Below are positions 50,239 through 57,732 of a stretch of DNA of 64,000 bases, piece by piece. The stretch's first letter is position 1. Every line of letters starts with the position of its first letter. Under the pieces are notes generated by a model. The model searched no databases, was not told the DNA's origin, and worked only from the letters and a program-made list of their open reading frames with translations. Origin of the DNA: Streptomyces sp. NRRL WC-3605 (lineage in GTDB: Bacteria > Actinomycetota > Actinomycetes > Streptomycetales > Streptomycetaceae); the NCBI RefSeq assembly GCF_001509795.1, contig NZ_LLZN01000127.1, positions 101,719 to 165,718 on the forward strand, written 5' to 3'. Position numbers and translations under genes: made by a program.

Positions 50239-53200
50239 ATGTCCTGGCTGTCCCGATTCAGCCTCGCGCAACGAGCCCTGATCGGCCTGATCTCGATCAT
50301 CGCGCTGGTCTTCGGCGCGATCGCGATACCCCAGCTCAAGCAGCAGCTGCTGCCCTCCATCGAACTGCCCATGGTGTCCGTGATCGCCCCCTACCAGGGC
50401 GCGTCCCCGGACGTGGTCGAGAAGCAGGTCGTCGAGCCGATCGAGGACAGCCTCGAAGCCGTCGACGGCATCACCGGCGTCACCTCCACCGCCGCCGAGG
50501 GCAACGCCGTGATCATGGCGTCCTTCGACTACGGCCCCGGCACCCAGCAGCTCGTCGCCGACGTCCAGCAGGCCGTCAACCGGGCCCGCGCCCAGCTGCC
50601 CGACGCCGTCGACCCGCAGGTCATCGCGGGCTCCACGGACGACATCCCGACCGTCGTCCTCGCCGTCACCTCCGGCAAGGACCAGCAGGCCCTGGCCGAC
50701 CGGCTCGACCGGACGCTCGTGCCCGCCCTCAAGGAGATCGACGGCGTCGGACAGGTCACCGTCGACGGTGTGCGCGATCTCCAGGTCGCCGTCACGCCCG
50801 ACGACGGCAAGCTGGCCAAGGCCGGTCTGACCTCGGCGGACCTCGCCAAGGCCCTCCAGGCGGGCGGCGCCACCCTGCCCGCCGGCTCCTTCGACGAGGG
50901 CGGCGCCAACCGCACCGTCCAGGTCGGCGGAGGCTTCACCTCCCTGGACCAGATCAAGGATCTGCGCGTCACCGGCGCGGGCAAGGGCAAGCCCGTACGC
51001 CTCGGCGACGTGGCCGCCGTCGAGCAGGAGCAGGCCCCGGCCGACTCCCTCACCCGCACCGACGGCAAGCCCTCGCTGGCCGTCGCCGTCACGATGGACC
51101 GGGACGGCAGCGCCGTCGCCATCTCGGACGCCGTCGAGGACAAGCTGCCGAAGCTGCGCGCGGACCTCGGCCCGGACGCCACGGTCACCGTCGTCAGCGA
51201 CCAGGGCCCCGCGGTCGCGAAGTCCATCGACGGGTTGACCACCGAGGGAGCGCTGGGGCTGGTCTTCGCGGTCCTGGTCATCCTGGTCTTCCTCGCGTCG
51301 ATCCGCTCGACGCTGGTGACCGCGGTGTCCATCCCGCTGTCGGTCGTCCTCGCCCTGATCGTGCTGTGGACGCGGGACCTCTCCCTCAACATGCTGACGC
51401 TCGGCGCGCTGACCATCGCGATCGGCCGGGTCGTCGACGACTCCATCGTGGTCCTGGAGAACATCAAGCGGCACCTCGGCTACGGCGAGGAGCGCCAGGA
51501 CGCCATCCTCAAGGCGGTCCGCGAGGTCGCCGGCGCGGTGACCTCCTCGACGCTCACCACGGTGGCCGTCTTCCTGCCGATCGGCCTGGTCGGCGGCATG
51601 GTGGGCGAGCTGTTCGGCTCGTTCAGCCTGACGGTCACGGCGGCCCTGCTGGCGTCGCTGCTGGTGTCCCTCACGGTCGTGCCGGTGCTGTCGTACTGGT
51701 TCCTCCGCGCCCCGAAGGGCACCCCCGAGGACGCCGACGAGGCGCGCCGCGCGGCCGAGGAGAAGGAGGCCCGCAGCCGTCTGCAGCGGATCTACGTGCC
51801 CGTCCTGCGGTTCGCGACCCGCCGCCGGCTGACCAGTGTGCTGATCGCCGTCGCCGTCCTGTTCGGCACGTTCGGCATGGCGCCGCTGCTGAAGACGAAC
51901 TTCTTCGACCAGGGCGAGCAGGAGGTCCTCACCGTCAAGCAGGAGCTCGCGCCGGGCACCAGCCTCGCCGCGACCGACGCGCAGGCCGAGAAGGTCGAGC
52001 GGCTGCTCGCCGACACGAAGGGCGTCAAGAACTACCAGGTCACCATCGGCTCGTCCGGCTTCATGGCCGCCTTCGGCGGCGGCACCGACACCAACCAGGC
52101 GTCGTACCAGGTGATGCTGGAGGACTCGGCGTCCTACGACGACGTGCAGGACCGGATCGAGTCCGGTCTGAAGAAGCTCGACGGCATCGGCACCACCACC
52201 ATCTCCGCCGGTGACGGCTTCGGCGCCCAGGACCTGCGCGTCGTCGTCAAGGCGGCCGACGCCGGAGCGCTGCGCACCGCGTCCGAGCAGGTCCGCAAGG
52301 CCGTGGCCGGCCTGGACGACGTCACCGACGTCACCAGCGACCTGTCGCAGAGCGTGCCGCGCATCTCGGTGCGGGCCAACTCCAAGGCGGCCGCGGCCGG
52401 CTTCGACCAGCAGACCCTCGGCATGGCTGTCGCCCAGGCGGTCCGCGGCACCACCGCGGCGCAGGCCACCCTCGACGACACCGAGCGGGACGTCGTCATC
52501 AAGGCCGCCGAGCCGGCGACCACCCTGAAGGAGCTGCGGGCGCTGCGCCTCGGCCCGGTGAAGCTGGGCGACATCGCGGACGTGAAGCTCGTGGACGGCC
52601 CGGTGTCGATGACCCGGATCGACGGACAGCGCGCCGCCACGATCACGGCGAAGCCGACCGGCGACAACACCGGCGCGGTCAGCGCGGACCTCCAGTCGAA
52701 GATCGACGGACTGAAGCTCCCGGCGGGCGCGACGGCCGACATCGGCGGCGTCTCCGAGGACCAGGACGAGGCGTTCGCCAACCTGGGCCTGGCGATGCTG
52801 GCGGCGATCGCGATCGTCTTCATGCTGCTGGTCGCGACCTTCCGCTCGCTCGCCCAGCCGCTGATCCTGCTGGTCTCCATCCCGTTCGCGGCGACCGGAG
52901 CGATCGGCCTGCTGGTGCTGACCGGCACCCCGATGGGCGTCCCCGCGATGATCGGCATGCTGATGCTGATCGGCATCGTGGTGACCAACGCGATCGTGCT
53001 GATCGACCTCATCAACCAGTACCGGTCCCAGGGGTACGGCGTCGTCGAGGCCGTGATCGAGGGGGGCCGGCACCGGCTGCGCCCGATCCTCATGACGGCC
53101 CTGGCGACGATCTTCGCCCTGCTCCCGATGGCGCTCGGCGTCACCGGCGAGGGCGGCTTCATCGCCCAGCCGCTGGCCGTGGTCGTGATCGGCGGTCTGT

Positions 53201-53382
53201 TCACGTCGACGCTGCTGACCCTGCTCCTCGTCCCGACGCTCTACGCGATGCTCGAACTGCGCAAGGAGCGGCGGGCCGGGAAGCGGGCGGCGAAGCGGGC
53301 TCGCAAGGCGGGCCTGCCCGAGCAGCCGGCGCCGGACGCGCCGGACGCCTCCGCGGACGAGACGCAGCCCGCGTCCGTCTGA
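50239..53382 (+). CDS. RND-family efflux permease (AcrB-like)
   Basis: Proton-driven transporter of 1047 residues with the duplicated RND topology: TM1 at residues 12-32, a first large periplasmic loop, TM2-6, a second loop from about 560 and TM8-12 at the end. The proton-relay pair appears as G-R-V-V-D-D-S-I-V-V-L-E-N-I in TM4. The second half has F-R-S-L-A-Q-P-L-I-L-L-V-S-I-P-F and A-G-L-type pore residues. This is AcrB/HAE1-like rather than MmpL-like, which is less usual in Gram-positives lacking an outer membrane. No adaptor protein is encoded nearby. The ATG at 50239 begins the typical S-W-L-S-R-F-S-L. Confidence 0.94.
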   Translation: MSWLSRFSLAQRALIGLISIIALVFGAIAIPQLKQQLLPSIELPMVSVIAPYQGASPDVVEKQVVEPIEDSLEAVDGITGVTSTAAEGNAVIMASFDYGPGTQQLVADVQQAVNRARAQLPDAVDPQVIAGSTDDIPTVVLAVTSGKDQQALADRLDRTLVPALKEIDGVGQVTVDGVRDLQVAVTPDDGKLAKAGLTSADLAKALQAGGATLPAGSFDEGGANRTVQVGGGFTSLDQIKDLRVTGAGKGKPVRLGDVAAVEQEQAPADSLTRTDGKPSLAVAVTMDRDGSAVAISDAVEDKLPKLRADLGPDATVTVVSDQGPAVAKSIDGLTTEGALGLVFAVLVILVFLASIRSTLVTAVSIPLSVVLALIVLWTRDLSLNMLTLGALTIAIGRVVDDSIVVLENIKRHLGYGEERQDAILKAVREVAGAVTSSTLTTVAVFLPIGLVGGMVGELFGSFSLTVTAALLASLLVSLTVVPVLSYWFLRAPKGTPEDADEARRAAEEKEARSRLQRIYVPVLRFATRRRLTSVLIAVAVLFGTFGMAPLLKTNFFDQGEQEVLTVKQELAPGTSLAATDAQAEKVERLLADTKGVKNYQVTIGSSGFMAAFGGGTDTNQASYQVMLEDSASYDDVQDRIESGLKKLDGIGTTTISAGDGFGAQDLRVVVKAADAGALRTASEQVRKAVAGLDDVTDVTSDLSQSVPRISVRANSKAAAAGFDQQTLGMAVAQAVRGTTAAQATLDDTERDVVIKAAEPATTLKELRALRLGPVKLGDIADVKLVDGPVSMTRIDGQRAATITAKPTGDNTGAVSADLQSKIDGLKLPAGATADIGGVSEDQDEAFANLGLAMLAAIAIVFMLLVATFRSLAQPLILLVSIPFAATGAIGLLVLTGTPMGVPAMIGMLMLIGIVVTNAIVLIDLINQYRSQGYGVVEAVIEGGRHRLRPILMTALATIFALLPMALGVTGEGGFIAQPLAVVVIGGLFTSTLLTLLLVPTLYAMLELRKERRAGKRAAKRARKAGLPEQPAPDAPDASADETQPASV

Positions 53383-53405
53383 CCGCTCGACCCGTGACGG
53401 CCGGG

Positions 53406-53432
53406 TCCCGAACCGGAACACCCGGTTCGGGA
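53406..53432 (+). terminator. Terminator after RND permease gene
   Basis: An 11-bp perfect stem TCCCGAACCGG/CCGGTTCGGGA with an AACAC loop, 24 bp past the stop. Confidence 0.75.
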
Positions 53433-53502
53433 ACCGGCCGTCGCGGTTGTGCCGTTACCTATGCTGGAGCCTCGAACTGGCTCACGGGGGAGGGGCTCGC
53501 GC

Positions 53503-55740
53503 GTGCCGTTGCGCAAGGACGATCCGAAGTCGGTCGGTGGCTACCGGCTGCTGGACCGGCTCGGCGCCGGCGGCATGGGTGCCGTCTACCGGGGCAGAGC
53601 CCGGTCCGGCCGCGAGGTCGCGGTGAAGGTGGTGCATGCCCAGTACGCCGAGGACCCCGTCTTCCGGACCCGCTTCCGCCAGGAGATCGCCGCCGTCCGC
53701 AAGGTGAGCGGCGTCTTCACCGCTCCCGTCGTGGACGCCGACCCGGACGCCGAACGCCCCTGGATGGCGACGCAGTACGTGCCAGGCCCCTCGCTCGCCG
53801 CCCGCATCCGCGACGACGGCCCGCTGCCCCGTACCGAGCTGCGCCGGCTGGCGCTCGGTCTGGTGGAGGCGCTGCGCGAGATCCACCGCGCCGGGGTCGT
53901 CCACCGGGACCTCAAGCCCGCCAACGTCCTCATGGCCGACGACGGCCCCCGGGTCATCGACTTCGGGATCTCCCGCGCGGTCGAGAACCACAACACCCTC
54001 ACCGAGACCGGCCAGATGATCGGCACCCCGCCGTTCATGTCCCCGGAGCAGCTGACCGACGCCCGCTCGGTGGGCCCGGCCTCCGACGTCTTCTCGCTGG
54101 GTGCCCTGCTCGTCTTCGCCGCCACCGGGCGCGGCCCCTTCGACGCGGACAGCCCCTACCTCACGGCGTACCGGGTCGTCCACGACGCCCCGGTCCTGGA
54201 CGGCGTGCCGGACCCCCTGCGCCCGATCCTGGAGCGCTGCCTGGCCAAGGACCCCCGGGAGCGGCCCGAACCGGGCACCCTGGCCGCCGAGTTCGTCGCC
54301 GCCCTGCCGGAGACCGGTGACGAGGACGCGGGAACGGTCCGGCTGCGGGCCGGCGAGCTGGCCCTGGTCCGGACGCGGCCCGAGGGGATGCCCGACTCCG
54401 ACGCCTCGCCCGTCGCCGAGCCGCCCGCCCGCCGTAGGGGCCGCGCCGGCAGGCTGTGGGCCGTGGCCGGGACCGCCGTCGTGCTCGCGCTCGGGCTGAC
54501 GGCCTACCTCCTCGCCGGCCCCGGGGACGACGACCGCCCGAAGGGCACCGACGTCGCCGCGCCCTCCCGATGGACCGCCCTGCCGGCCGGCTGGCGACCC
54601 TGGCAGACGACGGTGGACGCGACGGCCGCGAGCGGGGTGAAGAGGGCGTCGGACGTGGTCGGCCTGAACATGTACAGCGCCCCCCGGTGCGCGGCGCACG
54701 AGAGAGCCGTCTTCTGCGCGGGCGACGGGACGCTCCCCATGCGGATCGACGCGCTCACCGGGCGCGTCGTCTGGCGCGCCGACGGGGTGCCGTCCATCGC
54801 GGGCAAGGGCTCGTTCGGCTTCAGGATCCTCGGGGTCGTGGACGGCACGGTGGTGGTCGAGCAGCAGTACCGCCCCGGGAGGGAGGGAGACCCCCGGCCC
54901 TCGGTCGGCGCCCTCGACGCGCGGACCGGGAAGCGCCTGTGGCACCGCGAGCTGAACTCGGGCCCGGCCCGCCCGCACCTCGCGGGCGACCTCGTGGTCG
55001 TCCCGGGTGGCGGCGACGGCCGGTCGCTGGTCGCCCGCTCGGCACGCACCGGGGCCGCGCGCTGGACGGCCGCGCTGCCGGAAGGGCAGTACTGCGACTG
55101 GGCGCAGACCGGGGGCGGCCTCCCCCTGGTGTGCGCGCCGGCCCTGGTGGGGACGAGGAACCGGACCCTCCTGAGTCTGGACGGGGCCGACGGCACGGCG
55201 CACACCGCCAAGGTGCCCCTCCGGTCGGATCTCCTCGGGATGTCCGACGGGCGGGCCCTCCTGGTCGACCGGGTCGAGGACCTGGAGCGGGACGCGTACG
55301 CGCGGATCCGGCTGGTCGACACCGGCACGGGCCGCTCCACCACGACGCGGCTCGCGCACGAACTCGAAGGGGACGTGATCCTCGCGGACGGCGTCCTGTG
55401 GTGCGCTTCGTCCTCCGGGCGGCTCACCGCCGTCTCGGCGCGGACGGGCGAGCGGCTGTGGACCACCCGGACCAGCCTGGAGCAGCCCTCCGGCGTCACT
55501 CACGACCCGCGCGCCCGCACGGTCTACCTCTCCACCGCCAGCGGCCGGGTCGCCGCGCTCGACGCCCGCAGGGGCACCCTGCTGTGGGAGACCATGCCGC
55601 GTGCCGAGCGGGCGGAGAACCTGGGCCAGGAGTCGTCACAGGTGCTGCTCGACGCGGGCGCCCTGATCGTCAGCACCGCCGAGGGCGGTCTGTTCACGCT
55701 GGACCCGGCTCACCCCGACCGGAAGCCCGTGTCGGGGTGA
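53503..55740 (+). CDS. Ser/Thr protein kinase with PQQ-like beta-propeller sensor
   Basis: Membrane kinase of 745 residues. The kinase domain spans about residues 10-270: R-L-G-A-G-G-M-G-A-V-Y, V-A-V-K-V-V, catalytic V-V-H-R-D-L-K-P-A-N near 133, V-I-D-F-G-I-S and A-P/T-P-P-F-M-S-P-E-Q. One membrane helix lies at about 316-338. The extracellular part has repeated T-G-x-x-x-W blades (G-R-V-V-W-R, G-K-R-L-W-H, G-E-R-L-W-T, G-T-L-L-W-E), a PQQ-type propeller likely to sense a ligand or wall component. The GTG at 53503 follows GGGGGAGGGG. Ends 18 bp from convergent nadA. Confidence 0.93.
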   Translation: MPLRKDDPKSVGGYRLLDRLGAGGMGAVYRGRARSGREVAVKVVHAQYAEDPVFRTRFRQEIAAVRKVSGVFTAPVVDADPDAERPWMATQYVPGPSLAARIRDDGPLPRTELRRLALGLVEALREIHRAGVVHRDLKPANVLMADDGPRVIDFGISRAVENHNTLTETGQMIGTPPFMSPEQLTDARSVGPASDVFSLGALLVFAATGRGPFDADSPYLTAYRVVHDAPVLDGVPDPLRPILERCLAKDPRERPEPGTLAAEFVAALPETGDEDAGTVRLRAGELALVRTRPEGMPDSDASPVAEPPARRRGRAGRLWAVAGTAVVLALGLTAYLLAGPGDDDRPKGTDVAAPSRWTALPAGWRPWQTTVDATAASGVKRASDVVGLNMYSAPRCAAHERAVFCAGDGTLPMRIDALTGRVVWRADGVPSIAGKGSFGFRILGVVDGTVVVEQQYRPGREGDPRPSVGALDARTGKRLWHRELNSGPARPHLAGDLVVVPGGGDGRSLVARSARTGAARWTAALPEGQYCDWAQTGGGLPLVCAPALVGTRNRTLLSLDGADGTAHTAKVPLRSDLLGMSDGRALLVDRVEDLERDAYARIRLVDTGTGRSTTTRLAHELEGDVILADGVLWCASSSGRLTAVSARTGERLWTTRTSLEQPSGVTHDPRARTVYLSTASGRVAALDARRGTLLWETMPRAERAENLGQESSQVLLDAGALIVSTAEGGLFTLDPAHPDRKPVSG

Positions 55741-55758
55741 GCGCGGGGCGGCCGCCGG

Positions 55759-56955
55759 CTACGGCAGGGCCAGCATCCGCTCCAGCGCCAGCTTCGCGAA
55801 CGCCTCGGTCTCCTTGTCGACCTCGATCCGGTTGACCAGGGTGCCCTCCGCCAGCGACTCCAGCGTCCACACCAGGTGGGGCAGGTCGATGCGGTTCATG
55901 GTCGAGCAGAAGCAGACCGTCTTGTCGAGGAAGACGATCTCCTTGCCCTCGGGCGCGAAACGGTTCGCCAGGCGGCGGACCAGGTTCAGCTCCGTGCCGA
56001 TGGCCCACTTGGAACCGGCCGGGGCGGCTTCCAGGGCCTTGATGATGTACTCGGTCGACCCGACGTAGTCGGCGGCGGCCACGACCTCGTGCTTGCACTC
56101 GGGGTGGACCAGGACGTTCACGCCGGGGATGCGCTCGCGCACGTCGTTCACGGAGTCCAGGCTGAAGCGGCCGTGCACCGAGCAGTGGCCGCGCCACAGG
56201 ATCATCTTCGCCGCGCGCAGCTCGTCGGCCGTCAGGCCGCCGTTCGGCTTGTGCGGGTTGTAGACGACGCAGTCCTCCAGGGACATGCCCATGTCCCGCA
56301 CCGCGGTGTTGCGGCCGAGGTGCTGGTCGGGCAGGAAGAGGACCTTTGTTGCCGAGGGCTCCCCCTGCTCGAAGGCCCAGTCCAGGGCGCGCTTGGCGTT
56401 GGACGACGTGCAGATCGTGCCGCCGTGCTTGCCCGTGAACGCCTTGATGTCCGCCGAGGAGTTCATGTACGAGACGGGCACGACCTGCTCGGCTATGCCG
56501 GCCTCGGTCAGCACGTCCCAGCACTCGGCGACCTGCTCGGCCGTCGCCATGTCGGCCATCGAGCAGCCGGCGGCCAGGTCGGGCAGGACGACCTTCTGGT
56601 CGTCGGTGGTCAGGATGTCCGCGGACTCCGCCATGAAGTGCACACCGCAGAACACGATGTACTCGGCCTCCGGGCGGGCGGCGGCGTCCCGCGCCAGCTT
56701 GAAGGAGTCACCGGTCACGTCCGCGAACTGGATGACCTCGTCGCGCTGGTAGTGGTGGCCGAGCACGAAGACCTTGTCGCCGAGCTTCTCCTTGGCCGCG
56801 CGGGCCCGCTCGACCAGGTCGGGGTCGGACGGCGAGGGCAGGTCACCGGGACACTCGACGCCGCGCTCGCTCCTCGGGTCGGCCTCGCGGCCGAGGAGCA
56901 GCAGGGCGAGGGGCGTCGGCTGTACGTCGAGCTCCTGGGTCTGGGCGGTGGTCAC
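55759..56955 (-). CDS. nadA: Quinolinate synthase A (NadA)
   Basis: [4Fe-4S] enzyme condensing iminoaspartate with dihydroxyacetone phosphate to quinolinate for NAD synthesis. 398 residues, the longer actinobacterial form. Cluster cysteines are in V-F-C-G-V-H-F-M-A-E, H-P-E-C-K-H-E-V and V-C-F-C-S-T-M-N. Also present are L-G-H-H-Y-Q-R-D and S-Y-M-N-S-S-A-D-I-K. The GTG at 56955 has AAAGGG eight bases upstream; an earlier GTG is too close to it. nadB and nadC are not in the window. The ErpA-like carrier gene on the opposite side may supply its cluster. Confidence 0.97.
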   Translation of the reverse strand: MTTAQTQELDVQPTPLALLLLGREADPRSERGVECPGDLPSPSDPDLVERARAAKEKLGDKVFVLGHHYQRDEVIQFADVTGDSFKLARDAAARPEAEYIVFCGVHFMAESADILTTDDQKVVLPDLAAGCSMADMATAEQVAECWDVLTEAGIAEQVVPVSYMNSSADIKAFTGKHGGTICTSSNAKRALDWAFEQGEPSATKVLFLPDQHLGRNTAVRDMGMSLEDCVVYNPHKPNGGLTADELRAAKMILWRGHCSVHGRFSLDSVNDVRERIPGVNVLVHPECKHEVVAAADYVGSTEYIIKALEAAPAGSKWAIGTELNLVRRLANRFAPEGKEIVFLDKTVCFCSTMNRIDLPHLVWTLESLAEGTLVNRIEVDKETEAFAKLALERMLALP

Positions 56956-57291
56956 GACACGCACCCTTTCTGTTCTGCGGCTCGCCGGCTCCGGAAATCC
57001 GGTCCGGCGGGTCAAGCGGGACACCTTCTCCGACTTCTCGTCGGATTGACACTATCTATCATAACCGGTTCACGTCAGTTTGACGATGGCGGTCGTGTCG
57101 ATGTGACGGGAATCCCGGAACGGCCCGCTCGCGGCCCGTCGACAGGGCGCTGTCTGTGCCGCCGGGCATGTGCGAGCATGAAGAGGACGAGCATGAGAAG
57201 CGGAAAAGCACGCTCGGCCCGGAATGAATCCGCGGCCTTGCCGGTTGCACTCGTCGGCAAGCAGTCTCCGTACAACCCGGGAGAGATGTAG
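56956..57291. other. Divergent region with an unusually AT-rich core
   Basis: Between nadA and the ErpA-like gene. Around 57041-57070 the sequence is AT-rich for this genome: ATTGACACTATCTATCAT, then AACCGGTT. It holds TATGAT on the minus strand, a good -10 for nadA, and could carry an operator. The right end carries a candidate short frame (57193-57291). Confidence 0.5.
57193..57291 (+). CDS. Candidate 32-residue leader peptide
   Basis: Short frame starting at an ATG with GAGGA five bases upstream and ending in TAG directly before the ATG of the ErpA-like gene (TAG-ATG). The product begins M-R-S-G-K-A-R-S-A-R-N-E-S and ends in P-Y-N-P-G-E-M. Placement suggests translational coupling, but nothing beyond the Shine-Dalgarno and position supports it; it may be chance. 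Confidence 0.3.
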   Translation: MRSGKARSARNESAALPVALVGKQSPYNPGEM

Positions 57292-57648
57292 ATGTCCGTA
57301 TCGGACGAGACCAGCACCGCCACCGACGGCATCATTCTGAGCGACGCCGCCGCGGCCAAGGTCAAGGCCCTGCTGGACCAGGAGGGCCGTGACGACCTGG
57401 CTCTGCGTGTCGCCGTTCAGCCCGGTGGCTGCTCGGGCCTGCGCTACCAGCTCTTCTTCGACGAGCGCTCGCTCGACGGCGACGTCGTGAAGGACTTCGG
57501 CGGAGTCAAGGTCGTCACCGACCGCATGAGCGCCCCGTACCTGGGCGGCGCGTCCATCGACTTCGTCGACACCATCGAGAAGCAGGGCTTCACGATCGAC
57601 AACCCCAACGCGACGGGCTCCTGCGCCTGCGGCGACTCGTTCAGCTAG
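57292..57648 (+). CDS. erpA: ErpA/IscA-type iron-sulfur carrier
   Basis: Cytosolic A-type carrier of 118 residues that passes Fe-S clusters to apo-proteins. The three conserved Cys are in Q-P-G-G-C-S-G-L-R-Y and G-S-C-A-C-G-D-S. I-D-F-V-D-T-I-E-K-Q-G-F-T-I-D-N-P-N is the family C-terminal signature. The M. tuberculosis homologue Rv2204c sits in the same neighbourhood. GGGAGAG precedes the ATG. Possible clients in the window are NadA and LipA (both [4Fe-4S] enzymes), which is inference. Confidence 0.93.
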   Translation: MSVSDETSTATDGIILSDAAAAKVKALLDQEGRDDLALRVAVQPGGCSGLRYQLFFDERSLDGDVVKDFGGVKVVTDRMSAPYLGGASIDFVDTIEKQGFTIDNPNATGSCACGDSFS

Positions 57649-57679
57649 GCGGACCGGCCGAGCCCGGCCCGCTCGTGGA

Positions 57680-57714
57680 AAGGCGGCGACCCCCTCCGAC
57701 GGGGCCGCCGCCTT
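57680..57714. terminator. Bidirectional terminator
   Basis: A 9-bp stem AAGGCGGCG/CGCCGCCTT extended by an inner CCCC/GGGG pairing, 31 bp after the ErpA-like gene and 18 bp from the convergent gene's stop. Confidence 0.75.
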
Positions 57715-57732
57715 CCTGTGTCCTGGGGCTCC

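Noticed and set aside
50017..53421. A 1134-codon minus-strand frame opposite the RND permease
   Set aside because: Asp/Arg/Gly/Val-rich shadow of the permease; no domain, no start context, and the permease frame is unambiguous.
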